Positions 9,873 through 19,242 of a DNA stretch of 48,996 bases are shown here, one piece after another. Each line of letters begins with the position of its first letter. The first letter of the stretch is position 1. Origin of the DNA: Gammaproteobacteria bacterium. Its GTDB lineage: Bacteria; Pseudomonadota; Gammaproteobacteria; Pseudomonadales; Pseudohongiellaceae. Where the stretch lies: NCBI GenBank assembly GCA_030682575.1, contig JAUXNX010000022.1, positions 1 through 48,996 on the forward strand, in the 5' to 3' direction. The notes beneath the pieces are model-generated. The model saw nothing but the letters and a program-made list of their open reading frames with translations. It was not told the DNA's origin and did no database searches. The position numbers were made by a program, and so were the translations under genes.

Positions 9873-11996
9873 TCATGACCTGACCGCTGCCACGGAATTC
9901 TGTCGCGGCGGCAACAGCATGACTTCCTCGCCGGGGCGCAGACCTGACGTGATCTGGATGAACTGCTCGGAGAAGGAGCCCACTTCCACCACACGGCGTG
10001 AGCTGCGGCCATTATTGACCACGTAGACCACCTGCTCGTTGTCATAGTAGGTCACTGCCTGCAGCGGCACATAGATGGCATCATCGAGACGCTCGACAAG
10101 AATCTCCACCTGCGCGCTCATCCCTGGACGCAGCCACTCATGCACGCCGTCTATCTTGACCATGCTGGGGTAAACCTTCAGGTCCGGATTCATGAACGAA
10201 TTGCCTGAATCGGCAACCACAGCCACCTTGGTGACAACGCCAGTCAGATTGATGTTCGGAAACGCGTCAACACGCAGAGCAACTTTCTGTCCTTCCGCAA
10301 CTCGTTGTACCGCGGATTCATGAATATTCACTCGCACTGCCATCTCGGTCAGGTCAGGAATGGTGAGAATGGGTTGGCGTTCGCGCACTGTCGCGCCTTC
10401 GGCAATAGGCTCCTGATTGTTGCCACCGCGAAACTGTTGTGTCTGCTCAGCTGAACCGTATACCACCAGTCCCGGGCGTTGAGCACGAATCACAGTAGCC
10501 GCCAGTTGATTATTGAGGTCTGCCAGTTTCTCCCCTTCCAGATTCAGACGCTTCTCTGCCGACTTGTACTGAGCCTCTGCCTGCGCCAACTCGGCCTGCC
10601 CTTCTGCACGGGTACGCTGATAACTCATGATGGCGTTTTCGTAGTTGGCCAGAAACTGCTCGGCATCCTTGGGAAAGGAATACTGCTGATACAAACGCAG
10701 TTCGGTGGCAGCAGAGTCCAGACGAATCTGGGTCTTCACCACCTTGACCTCTTCCAGTTCCAGTTCAGTGGGGGTTATGAAACCCCGTTCCTGCAATCGG
10801 CGCTGACCATCAAGGCGGGCCTGGGCCTGCAGATGATCTTCCTCTGCAACACGCAGCGCATCCTCAAGTTCACGAAGACGTTGCTTGGCCTCACCATCCT
10901 CCAGGCGTGCTGTGCTCGCATACACGCTGAAGTCCAGAGTATTGCGGATGCTCATGTAGCTTGCGTCCATGAGCATGACTGAATTGACCTGAATCGGGGC
11001 ATCGCTGAGTTCGGCCAGCTCCATGACAGCGGGTTCTTCAAGCACAGATGTTACGGCCCTTCGCTCATCAGACGATGCGCCCTGAGCAAACGGGGAAGCG
11101 CCATCAGTGCGCGGAGTCCGGGCAGCTCCACCGCCCGCTGCCAATGCCTGCATGCGCTGCAGCATTTCTGCGGGCAACTGACCGCCATTCTCGGCCATGG
11201 CTGCTTCAATGCGCTCACGCATTGGTGCCGGCAATTGTGCAAGACTTGCTGGATCGAATGTTTCTGCGGATGCCGGTGCGCGACTGCGGCGCTGGGCAAT
11301 CGCTTGCAGATCCACCGGCTGACGAGGCGTGGCTATCGCCTGAGCCGCTACAATATTGGCGCGCTCCGATTCTGCAAGACGCGCTTCTATTTCCAACGTC
11401 TCGACAATCTCACCGACCACATTCAAGCCAAGGAATTTCTCGAAGTCGAGGCGGGCGAATTTCATGCTCTGCTGGGCAGAATTGAGATTGCTGACGTTCT
11501 GGTTGATGCGGATTTCGAGCTGTGCCTTGCGTTCCACGAAGGTGGCCTCGGCTGTCTCGTAGGTGATTTCCTGATTCAGTTTCTCTGCTTCGAGTTGGGC
11601 GGAATCCAGTTCAACCAGGATCATGCCTGCGGCCACGTCCTCTGCCGTCACCCGATAGCCTTCCTCGACGATGCCCAGAATCTTGGTGCCATCCCGACCC
11701 TTGATGGTGGATCGAATTTGCTGGGATTGCAGAGCCTCGACATTGCCGCCTTCCAGCACGACCACATCAAAAGGCCCCTGCCGCACGGTGAAAGTGGTTC
11801 CGGAACCAATGTCGTCAGATGAACCACCCATGAGGGACAGCCCCACGACAACAAACACTCCTGCGCCGCCAAGGATCGCGATACGGGTATTCCGGCTGGC
11901 CGCCAGAAAGCGCGCCCTGCTGGTCTCGATAGCCTGTCGCACCTGTGCAGTCAGTTTTTCCTGCAGCTCCTTTGTGCCCTTTGCCTCAGAGTTCAT
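9873..11996 (-). CDS. HlyD/MacA-type periplasmic adaptor, unusually long (707 aa)
   Basis: The membrane-fusion adaptor linking the MacB-type pump to its outer-membrane channel. The ATG at 11996 is preferred (GGAGGAAGG upstream; it overlaps the channel gene by 11 bases). A cytoplasmic N-terminal stretch precedes one membrane helix (about residues 39-56), then a lipoyl-like half (to about 130), a coiled coil (about 135-215) and an Ala/Pro-rich insertion (about 215-355). A second coiled coil (about 365-530) leads to the second lipoyl half and beta-barrel domain with PILTIPDLTEMAVRVNI. MacA-like adaptors are commonly under 400 residues, so this one is nearly double. The insertion between hairpin elements is the oddity. 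Assignment to the HlyD superfamily is firm; substrate and reason for the insertion are unknown. Confidence 0.88.
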   Translation of the reverse strand: MNSEAKGTKELQEKLTAQVRQAIETSRARFLAASRNTRIAILGGAGVFVVVGLSLMGGSSDDIGSGTTFTVRQGPFDVVVLEGGNVEALQSQQIRSTIKGRDGTKILGIVEEGYRVTAEDVAAGMILVELDSAQLEAEKLNQEITYETAEATFVERKAQLEIRINQNVSNLNSAQQSMKFARLDFEKFLGLNVVGEIVETLEIEARLAESERANIVAAQAIATPRQPVDLQAIAQRRSRAPASAETFDPASLAQLPAPMRERIEAAMAENGGQLPAEMLQRMQALAAGGGAARTPRTDGASPFAQGASSDERRAVTSVLEEPAVMELAELSDAPIQVNSVMLMDASYMSIRNTLDFSVYASTARLEDGEAKQRLRELEDALRVAEEDHLQAQARLDGQRRLQERGFITPTELELEEVKVVKTQIRLDSAATELRLYQQYSFPKDAEQFLANYENAIMSYQRTRAEGQAELAQAEAQYKSAEKRLNLEGEKLADLNNQLAATVIRAQRPGLVVYGSAEQTQQFRGGNNQEPIAEGATVRERQPILTIPDLTEMAVRVNIHESAVQRVAEGQKVALRVDAFPNINLTGVVTKVAVVADSGNSFMNPDLKVYPSMVKIDGVHEWLRPGMSAQVEILVERLDDAIYVPLQAVTYYDNEQVVYVVNNGRSSRRVVEVGSFSEQFIQITSGLRPGEEVMLLPPRQNSVAAVRS

Positions 11997-13692
11997 TGAT
12001 GCCTTCCTCCCATTGTCCGTCGTCGTGAACGTACAGCAGACCAATGTCCCGCCACAGTTCCAGTTTTGCTACGTTGTGATCCACAATCGCTCCAGAAAGA
12101 GCAGTTCTGGCATTCGTCAAATCATTCTGTGCATCCACTGTGTCCTGGATATCACCGAGACCCAGTTCGGCACGCAACTCCGCTTCTTCCACACGACGCT
12201 CGTTCAACGCCACGCTGACCAGGCTGATCTCGTAATCTCTTTCCGCCTCCTCGATGGCCCGCCAGGCATCGAGTACCTGCAACTTGATGTTGTCCACAGT
12301 GGCCTCGTAGGAACGAACAGCCGCCTCGAAATCAATCAGTGCGCGGCGGTAGTTGCTGCGCTCGCTCATGCTGTCCAGAGGCAAATCCAGTTGCAGGCCC
12401 GCGCTGTAGTCAGTCTGCCGGAAGTCCAGATCGCCGAGGCGGTTGTTACCTCTCGCAGGAACCGCCGCACTGACGAACAGATCCAGCCGCGGCTTGAAAC
12501 CATCGGCTGCCAGTTTGATGCGCCGTTCGCGATCCTGTATCTGGTCCACCCGGGTATACAGATCCAGGCGTGTCTCCAATGCCATTGCGATGGCCTGCTC
12601 CAGAGAAATGTCTGGACGCTGCATGCCCGCGGCTGTAACCAGAACCAGTTGGGCATCATCCAGTATCACCGCATCATCAGCCTTTAGACCGACCAGAATC
12701 TTGAAATTGTCCAGTGCTGTGCTGTATCGCGTGATGGCTCTCGCCCAACTCAGCTCACGTTGCAGTGCGGATTGTTCCAGACGTGCGATCTGACCAAGCG
12801 TTCGCAAGCCTTCCGCCTGAAAAGCGCGCTCCCGTTCCAGACTGCTGCGCGTGGCCAACAGACCCTGATAATTGTTGCGCACGGCGTCACGAGTCTGCAG
12901 CACTGTGTAGTACTGGGAAGCCACTCGCACAGCCAGTGATTTGCGATAGCGGGTAAATTCGCGCAGTTGATAAAGCAAGTCGCGCTCGGCCTGCATCAAT
13001 GTTTCATCTGCAGTGCGCCCGGCACCACGCAGCAATGGCTGGGTGAAGGAGCCGATGAGTGCTGAGCTCACCGTCTGCTCGGCATCTCCTGTCACAAAGC
13101 GCAGGAAGTTCGACGTCAGGTTCAATGCAATCTGGCCGCCGCCACGGATCAGCAGGCGCGAGCCAAGGGTCGAGCGACCGGTGATGAACTCCTCAGTCAC
13201 GGTTTCACCGGCGGGGATCAGCAGCAGGGTATTGGCATCCTGCACAAACTCGTTTTCCACATCCCATTCATAGGTGCCGGTGGCAGTCGCCGTGAAAATC
13301 GGTGTGTACTGGTAGCGATCCAAAGTCAGCGACAGGGCCTCAAGATAGAGTTGCTCCTTCTGCAGTTGATACTCGCGGTTGTAGCTGAAAGCCAATTCCA
13401 GCGACTGATCAAAGCTCATTACCCGAGCACCCAGCTCGAACTCACCCTGCGACCCCAGAAAGGCGGCGAGCGGGCTGGTACTGACAGGAAACTGCTCCAA
13501 CGACAGCGCCTGGCGCTGTTCGAGGGTGAGAGTACGAGTCATACCAGGAACCTGGCCAGCCTTGCCGGCAATGGCGGCATAAGTCTGTCGATCCGCTGCA
13601 TCCTCATGGTAGGCAGACGTGCAGGCGCCCAGAACAAGACTCAATATGGCAATCGGCAAACCGACAATGACTACAGATGGCAATCTACGCAT
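11986..13692 (-). CDS. TolC-family outer-membrane efflux lipoprotein (568 aa)
   Basis: The outer-membrane channel of the tripartite pump and first gene of the operon. The signal peptide ends in the lipobox LGAC, with Cys24 as the lipidated residue. The remainder is alpha-helical, with the two repeated OEP-type helical hairpin regions typical of TolC/NodT proteins. Examples are LELAFSYNREYQLQKEQLYLEALSLT-like helices near residue 90 and a second set around residues 340-480. The stop overlaps the adaptor start by 11 bases, indicating coupled translation. Proteins of this class form trimers spanning outer membrane and periplasm. No local transcriptional regulator or two-component pair is seen, so the inducing signal is unknown. 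Confidence 0.88.
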   Translation of the reverse strand: MRRLPSVVIVGLPIAILSLVLGACTSAYHEDAADRQTYAAIAGKAGQVPGMTRTLTLEQRQALSLEQFPVSTSPLAAFLGSQGEFELGARVMSFDQSLELAFSYNREYQLQKEQLYLEALSLTLDRYQYTPIFTATATGTYEWDVENEFVQDANTLLLIPAGETVTEEFITGRSTLGSRLLIRGGGQIALNLTSNFLRFVTGDAEQTVSSALIGSFTQPLLRGAGRTADETLMQAERDLLYQLREFTRYRKSLAVRVASQYYTVLQTRDAVRNNYQGLLATRSSLERERAFQAEGLRTLGQIARLEQSALQRELSWARAITRYSTALDNFKILVGLKADDAVILDDAQLVLVTAAGMQRPDISLEQAIAMALETRLDLYTRVDQIQDRERRIKLAADGFKPRLDLFVSAAVPARGNNRLGDLDFRQTDYSAGLQLDLPLDSMSERSNYRRALIDFEAAVRSYEATVDNIKLQVLDAWRAIEEAERDYEISLVSVALNERRVEEAELRAELGLGDIQDTVDAQNDLTNARTALSGAIVDHNVAKLELWRDIGLLYVHDDGQWEEGINEL

Positions 13693-13885
13693 AACATCCC
13701 TGGACCTGAAATCAGCACGGTTCGGACAGTGTAGGAGGGGTCACAGCAGACCAGGCCTCGCTTGATTCATTGCGTGTTCTACGACCTTATCCTGAAAATC
13801 TGTCGCCAGGTTTTACGGCAGACTACAAAGCGCTAGAATCCCGGCCACTTGCGCAGTACGCGCCCGACGATATAAGGACGCCCCC

Positions 13886-14209
13886 ATGAAAGCAACCCTC
13901 ACTGTCAGCCTGCTCGCCATTGCCGCCCTGGGGCTCGCGTTGGTGCAATACAACACTGTACAAGAGCTGCAGCGACAATTGAGCGAAAGCGAGAACCACA
14001 GCGTCTATCTGCAGCAACAGATACAGGAGCAAACTGAAACCAATACCCGTCTGCAGTCCACATTCGAGGAGCAGATCAACCAGTTGCAGCAAAACTTGCA
14101 GAGCTCGTCCCGACAGTTGGTCATCCTCTCGGAATCCCTGCAGGAAACCCGCGAATTACTCAACCAGAATGCGCCTGCAGTAACTCCTGTGCCTGGCACA
14201 GCTCCATAG
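13886..14209 (+). CDS. Small membrane-anchored coiled-coil protein (107 aa)
   Basis: A short protein with an N-terminal hydrophobic segment (LTVSLLAIAALGLALVQY, about residues 4-21). A glutamine- and glutamate-rich heptad region predicted to form a coiled coil follows (about 25-90), then a Pro/Thr-rich tail. It could be membrane-anchored with a periplasmic coiled coil, or cleaved and exported. I recognise no family. It is divergent from the efflux operon across 193 bases that must hold both promoters, and lies 166 bases upstream of the M16 peptidase on the same strand, so co-transcription with it is possible. The coding frame has codon use like its neighbours and a clear initiator Met, but no partner is proven. 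Confidence 0.72.
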   Translation: MKATLTVSLLAIAALGLALVQYNTVQELQRQLSESENHSVYLQQQIQEQTETNTRLQSTFEEQINQLQQNLQSSSRQLVILSESLQETRELLNQNAPAVTPVPGTAP

Positions 14210-14375
14210 AAAATCAATGCACGGTCGCAATATTGCGACCATCCTGCTGGTCTGAAACCCACGAACGCATCAATGTAACGGGAGCGAATCCTGACCCGGA
14301 CAGAGGTGGACTTCTGCGTAGAATTCCGTACATTAGCCGCAACATTACTGCACCGAATCCCCCTTGGAGAATTGT

Positions 14376-17366
14376 ATGTCCTACTCCCTGCCAATGTCTG
14401 ACGGTCTGACTGCCATGGTCACTCGGGGCACCGCCGCTCTGCTGGTCGCCTTCGCTCTGGCCGCCTGCGGCCCACAGAGCAACACCGCACCTGCAGACAC
14501 GCAGAGTGCTGGCAATCAGGATTCAGCAGGCTACCGCCGCATCAATACCCCCAACCCCGAAGACCCCCTCGACACCCATATCTTCGAACTGGACAACGGT
14601 TTGCAGGTGTACCTGACGGAGAATCACGAAGAGCCACGCTTCTACGCCGAGATAGCTGTGAAGGCTGGCAGCAAGCATGACCCTGCGGATGCCACTGGAC
14701 TGGCACACTATCTTGAACACCTGCTGTTCAAGGGCACCCAGACACTCGGCACCATCGACTACGCAGCCGAAAAACCCTATCTCGATCAGATCACGGAACT
14801 GTACGAGCAGCACTTCAACGAAACCGATCCCGGTGCGCGTGCCGCCATCTACGCCGAGATCAACCGGGTCTCTCAATTGGCCGGACAATACGCCGTGCCA
14901 AATGAAATCGACAAGCTCTACAACGGCATGGGCGGCTCCGGACTCAATGCCCACACCTGGCACGAAGAGACCGTATACAAGGTTGGGTTGCCATCCAATC
15001 GCCTGCAGCATTGGGCCGCGATTGAATCCAGCCGCTTCGTCGATCCTGTCTTCCGTCTCTTTCACACTGAACTGGAAACAGTCTACGAAGAACAGAACCA
15101 GAGCCTGGACAACCGTGGCCGCGTGTCCTACTACGCGATGGGCAGGCTGCTCTACAAGAAACACCCCTATGGACAGCAGACCACCATCGGAGATTCCGAG
15201 CACCTGAAGAATCCCTCGCTCGTCTATATCCAGAATTATTTCGATACGTACTACGTGCCGAACAACATGGCCATCTTCATCAGTGGCGACATCAATATCG
15301 ACAAGACGATTGCCATCATCAGCGACTCTTTCGGCAGTTGGCAGCGTCGCGATGTTCCGGAAGTCGGTCCCTGGGTGGAAGAACCGCTGCAAGGCGCCGA
15401 GCGTGTGACCGTGCGCTACCGTGGCGAAGAAGAAGTGCAACTGGCATTTCGCACAGCACCCAATGGCCACCCGGACAAGGAAGCCCTGATGCTGTTTGAC
15501 ATGATTCTGGACAATCGCACCGCCGGGCTCATCAACCTGAATCTGAACCAGGCGCAGGCTGTGCAGGCGGCAGGTTCATCTCCCGAATTTCTCAACGACT
15601 ACGGCTCACAGCGTCTGTGGGGCATACCCAAGCAGGGGCAGACCCTGGCCGAAGTGGAGCAATTACTGCTCGACCAGATCGAACTGATCAAACGTGGTGA
15701 GTTCGAGGACTGGATCATTCCCGCCATCGTCAATGACTTCAAGAAGAGCCAGAAGCAGTCGCTTGAATCCAACACCGCGCGCGTGACGATGATGCGTCAG
15801 GCTTTCCAGATGGAAGCGGACTGGGATCATTATCTTGCCGAGATCGAGCGTCTGGAACGGATCACCAAGGACAACATCGTGGCAGTGGCAAACAAGTACT
15901 TCGGCAACAATTACGCCGCCGTTCACCGCATTGATGAGCAACAGGAAATTCCCCACGTCGAGAAGCCGCAGATCGATCCAGTTGCCATCGATCCCAGCCG
16001 TCAGTCGCAGTTTGCCGCCAGCATATTGGCGATGCCTTACGAAGAGATCGAACCCACCTATGTGGATCCGAACGAGGACTACAGTATCGTCGACTTCGCA
16101 CCCGGTGTGCGGCTCTACTATTCGCCGAATCCGCTGAACGACCTGTTCTCTTTCTCCATCAGCGTCGAGGTGGGCACAGAAGAAAATGATCGTCTGGGTC
16201 TGGCCACTGCATTGCTGGAAAAATCCGGGGCCGGCAATCTGTCCGCCGAAGAACTGCAGAAGGAATGGTATCGCCTTGGCAGTGAGTTTGGTGTCGGTGC
16301 AGGCGCCAACGAATCCTCGATCGGCATCTCCGGTCTCGACGAACAGTTCGAGCCGACACTGGCCCTGATGCTGCAACTGGTCCGCAATCCGACCGTCGAC
16401 GAAGCCACTCTGGAAGAGCTCAAGGCCATCATTCTCAAGTCCCGTGCAGACCAGAAGCAGGACCCGGCCGCCATCAGTCAGGCGCTGTTCCTGTACAACC
16501 GCTACGGCGAAGATTCACCCATGCTGCAATCGCTTACCAGTGCAGAGATACAGGCAGCAACCGTGGCGGATTTACAGAACGAAATCGCCGACCTGCTCCA
16601 CTACAAGCACACGCTGACCTACACCGGCTCACTACCATTGGAAGCGCTGATGGAGAGCATCAGACGGCACTACGACATCCCTGCCGAACTGCGGGATACT
16701 CCAGCCTATCGCTTCCGCACCGCACGCCTGGTCGAAGAGAATGAGGTGTATTTTGTCAATCAGCAGACTGCCCAGTCTCAGGTTCGCATCGAATTCCCCG
16801 ATGGCACTTACAACGAAGAGCTGGTTGTCCCTTCTTCGCTGTACAACACCTACTTCGGCACCAGCATGTCGAGCGTGGTGTTTCAGGAACTGCGCGAGGC
16901 GAGAGCACTCGCCTATTCTGCACAAGCGCAGTACGCACAGGGCGGACGCCTCAATGCCGAGAATCTCGTGCTGGGCGCGATCAGCTCGCAGAATGACAAG
17001 ACTGTGGAAGCAATCGACGCTTTCCTCGACCTGTTCGACAATATGCCCTCCTCCGGAGACCGCTTCCAGGAAGCCAAGAGCTCCATGGAAAATCGCTACC
17101 GCACCTCCACTGTCGGCTTCCGCCAGGTGATCGGCACTGTTCGTTCCTGGGAGCGACTCGGGCTGCAGGGTGATCCGCGTGAAGCCCGCTTTGCACAACT
17201 GCAGACTGCCACGCTGGAGGATATGTTGAACTTTCAGCGCCAGCACGTAGCGGGCAAACCGAAGCTGATCTCCATTGTGGGCGACATGTCCCGTATAAAT
17301 GCCGACACCTTGCGCGAATTCGGCAAGGTCACGGAACTTGAAGTTGACGATCTGTTCGTGGAGTAG
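14376..17366 (+). CDS. M16-family zinc metallopeptidase lipoprotein (996 aa)
   Basis: A pitrilysin/insulinase-type peptidase with both halves of the clamshell in one chain. The inverted zinc motif HYLEH is at residues 111-115, with a distal ELETVYEEQNQ segment supplying the third metal ligand. The second, non-catalytic half begins near residue 570. The signal peptide ends in LAAC, with Cys31 the likely lipidated residue, so the enzyme should be anchored in the envelope. The ATG at 14376 is chosen because GGAG precedes it by six bases; an in-frame TTG lies 12 bases upstream. M16 enzymes degrade or mature peptides enclosed in their chamber. It lies 47 bases before the ABC-2 exporter genes, so a link to exported peptides is possible but is inference; no precursor peptide gene is visible. 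Confidence 0.95.
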   Translation: MSYSLPMSDGLTAMVTRGTAALLVAFALAACGPQSNTAPADTQSAGNQDSAGYRRINTPNPEDPLDTHIFELDNGLQVYLTENHEEPRFYAEIAVKAGSKHDPADATGLAHYLEHLLFKGTQTLGTIDYAAEKPYLDQITELYEQHFNETDPGARAAIYAEINRVSQLAGQYAVPNEIDKLYNGMGGSGLNAHTWHEETVYKVGLPSNRLQHWAAIESSRFVDPVFRLFHTELETVYEEQNQSLDNRGRVSYYAMGRLLYKKHPYGQQTTIGDSEHLKNPSLVYIQNYFDTYYVPNNMAIFISGDINIDKTIAIISDSFGSWQRRDVPEVGPWVEEPLQGAERVTVRYRGEEEVQLAFRTAPNGHPDKEALMLFDMILDNRTAGLINLNLNQAQAVQAAGSSPEFLNDYGSQRLWGIPKQGQTLAEVEQLLLDQIELIKRGEFEDWIIPAIVNDFKKSQKQSLESNTARVTMMRQAFQMEADWDHYLAEIERLERITKDNIVAVANKYFGNNYAAVHRIDEQQEIPHVEKPQIDPVAIDPSRQSQFAASILAMPYEEIEPTYVDPNEDYSIVDFAPGVRLYYSPNPLNDLFSFSISVEVGTEENDRLGLATALLEKSGAGNLSAEELQKEWYRLGSEFGVGAGANESSIGISGLDEQFEPTLALMLQLVRNPTVDEATLEELKAIILKSRADQKQDPAAISQALFLYNRYGEDSPMLQSLTSAEIQAATVADLQNEIADLLHYKHTLTYTGSLPLEALMESIRRHYDIPAELRDTPAYRFRTARLVEENEVYFVNQQTAQSQVRIEFPDGTYNEELVVPSSLYNTYFGTSMSSVVFQELREARALAYSAQAQYAQGGRLNAENLVLGAISSQNDKTVEAIDAFLDLFDNMPSSGDRFQEAKSSMENRYRTSTVGFRQVIGTVRSWERLGLQGDPREARFAQLQTATLEDMLNFQRQHVAGKPKLISIVGDMSRINADTLREFGKVTELEVDDLFVE

Positions 17367-17413
17367 ATCGTTACAGGGCTTGTGAATTCATTTAGATAGA
17401 CAGGAAGCAGTCC

Positions 17414-18382
17414 GTGCCCAAAAAGGATACCCCCAAGAGGGAAATCAATGTCAGTGCTCCTCTGGTTGTCAGAGAACTGAACAAGAAATACGGCCAGTTC
17501 GAGGTGCTTCGCCAGTTGAACCTCGAAGTGCTGGCCGGTGCCGTGCATGGTCTGGTCGGGCTCAACGGATCCGGCAAGACCACCACACTGGAATGCCTGC
17601 TCGGCATGCAGTCGTTCAACAGCGGCGACGTGCGTGTGCTCGGCTTGCCACCTGCACAGTTGCACAAGAGCCGTGGCCGCATCGTCAGCATCTTCGACAG
17701 TCCCAGTCTGCATCCGCAACTGACGGTACGGCAGGCACTGGAACATGCCAGCCTGCTGTGCGAGCAACGTGTGCGCACCCCGGCTCAGGTCGAAGCCATG
17801 CTCGGTATCAGCCGCTACAGCCAATTCAAGATCCGTCATCTCTCCCTTGGCAATCGCCGCCGCGCCTCCATTGCACAGGCTTTGCTTGGGCGCCCCGAAT
17901 TCGTGATTCTGGATGAACCCTTCAATGGTCTGGATGCAGGTGGCGTAGAAGACGTACTGGCACTCATCAGCCAGTTGAACCGTCAGGAAGGAACCGCATT
18001 CCTGTTGTCGAGCCATCAGTTGCCTTACCTGGAAAAAATCTGTTCGCACCTGTCGATACTGCACAAGGGGCAGATCGTGGTGAGCGATCACGTCAGCAAA
18101 CTCTTCAACTCGCAGCAGAGCCGTCTACTCGTGTATTGCGATGACGTCGTGCGCGCCTGCGCGATCGTGCAAGACATCCCCGGCGTGGTGATTGAAGACA
18201 ACAGCGAGCCTGGATTGTTGACGCTGCAACTGGATAACGTGAGCACAGCGCTCATCAATCAGAAACTCGTGCAGAAGAACATCATGGTGAACGAACTGGT
18301 GCGCGAGCGCGCCTCGCTTACCAGCCTGTTCCACGACATCACATCGCGCGATCCGGTACAGACCGGGGAGGCTGCCGCATGA
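17414..18382 (+). CDS. ABC-2 type exporter ATPase (322 aa)
   Basis: The cytoplasmic ATPase of an ABC-2 exporter. The GTG at 17414 is preceded by AGGAAG. Walker A is GLNGSGKTT (residues 49-57), the signature is LSLGN (143-147, the form common in BcrA/NosF-like ATPases rather than LSGGQ), Walker B is VILDE (164-168), with a D-loop NGLD and switch His in LLSSHQ. The Q-loop position reads IFDSPSLHP, lacking an evident Gln. About 90 C-terminal residues form an accessory region. The TGA overlaps the permease ATG by four bases, so the pair is translationally coupled. Such ATPases power export of polysaccharides, peptides, antibiotics or membrane proteins; the substrate is not known here. Confidence 0.92.
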   Translation: MPKKDTPKREINVSAPLVVRELNKKYGQFEVLRQLNLEVLAGAVHGLVGLNGSGKTTTLECLLGMQSFNSGDVRVLGLPPAQLHKSRGRIVSIFDSPSLHPQLTVRQALEHASLLCEQRVRTPAQVEAMLGISRYSQFKIRHLSLGNRRRASIAQALLGRPEFVILDEPFNGLDAGGVEDVLALISQLNRQEGTAFLLSSHQLPYLEKICSHLSILHKGQIVVSDHVSKLFNSQQSRLLVYCDDVVRACAIVQDIPGVVIEDNSEPGLLTLQLDNVSTALINQKLVQKNIMVNELVRERASLTSLFHDITSRDPVQTGEAAA

Positions 18383-19242
18383 ACGGATTTGTTGCAGCAC
18401 TCAAGGCAGAAATCTACGTCGCTCTGCGCAGCAACAGCACGCGCCTGCTGGTTTTGCTGCCTGCATTGATCGTGGCTGTGCGCGCCCTCGTGATCAAGCT
18501 TTCGGAGACTGGTCAGGACGCCCGCAATGCATTGCTGGGTCAGAACAGCTTCACCGACGCTGCCGGTACCGGCACCAATGCCTGGGGCCATTTTGTCGAC
18601 AGCTTCTCCATCGGCCTCACACTGCTGAGCCTCATCCTCGTGGCCTATGCCGCTTTCTCGTTCGCGAATGATCGTGACACCGGCTCGCTGCGCCATGTCC
18701 TCATCCGTCGCACCAGCCGCCCCGCCCTGGTACTGGCCAAGCTCGCCACCGTCCATTTGCTGGCGCTGTGTGCGCTGCTGTTGATGGCCCTCAGCATTGG
18801 TATCATCACTGCGCTGCTATGGGAGTTCGGCCCTGTGGTGGAAGATGGCTACGAGTTGATCGGCAGCGCCGAGATTCGCACCGAGGTCGCCCTTGGTCTG
18901 CGACTCGCACTGATTCCGATTCCTGCCGCGCTCGCGTTCGGAGTGCTGGTGTCCGTGTGCGCGCAGTCGGCGACGCAGGCAGTGACCAGCGCACTGGGTG
19001 TCACGCTGGCACTGGACATCTTCAAGGGTGTGCTCGGCGAGCGCGCCAACTATCTGTATGCGACATTTCAACCCTCACTCATTGACCAGTCCTACCTGAA
19101 GGACGTGAGCCGACTGGTACGGGGTTATTCCGACGTCATGATCGATTCACGAATGCTGCAACTCAATGAGTGGATACCACTGCCGCAGATGCTGCTGTTC
19201 GTGGTGCTGGCGCTGATAATTGTGGGAGTGAGGAAGCTATGA
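18379..19242 (+). CDS. ABC-2 type exporter permease (287 aa)
   Basis: An integral membrane partner of the preceding ATPase, with about six hydrophobic segments: roughly residues 24-40, 70-95, 115-140, 170-195, 200-220 and 265-285. The motif FANDRDTGSLRHVLIRRTSRP after the second helix is typical of ABC-2 permeases (NosY and CcmB-like class). It overlaps the ATPase stop by four bases and its own TGA overlaps the next gene's ATG. This tight coupling suggests stoichiometric synthesis of ATPase, permease and PDZ lipoprotein. Function as an exporter half is confident; cargo is unknown. No alternative upstream start is plausible because the ATG coincides with the coupling site. Confidence 0.88.
   Translation: MNGFVAALKAEIYVALRSNSTRLLVLLPALIVAVRALVIKLSETGQDARNALLGQNSFTDAAGTGTNAWGHFVDSFSIGLTLLSLILVAYAAFSFANDRDTGSLRHVLIRRTSRPALVLAKLATVHLLALCALLLMALSIGIITALLWEFGPVVEDGYELIGSAEIRTEVALGLRLALIPIPAALAFGVLVSVCAQSATQAVTSALGVTLALDIFKGVLGERANYLYATFQPSLIDQSYLKDVSRLVRGYSDVMIDSRMLQLNEWIPLPQMLLFVVLALIIVGVRKL

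Noticed and set aside
14523-15470. A 315-codon minus-strand frame opposite the M16 gene
   Set aside because: The plus-strand protein has the HxxEH zinc motif and full family length, so this is a shadow.
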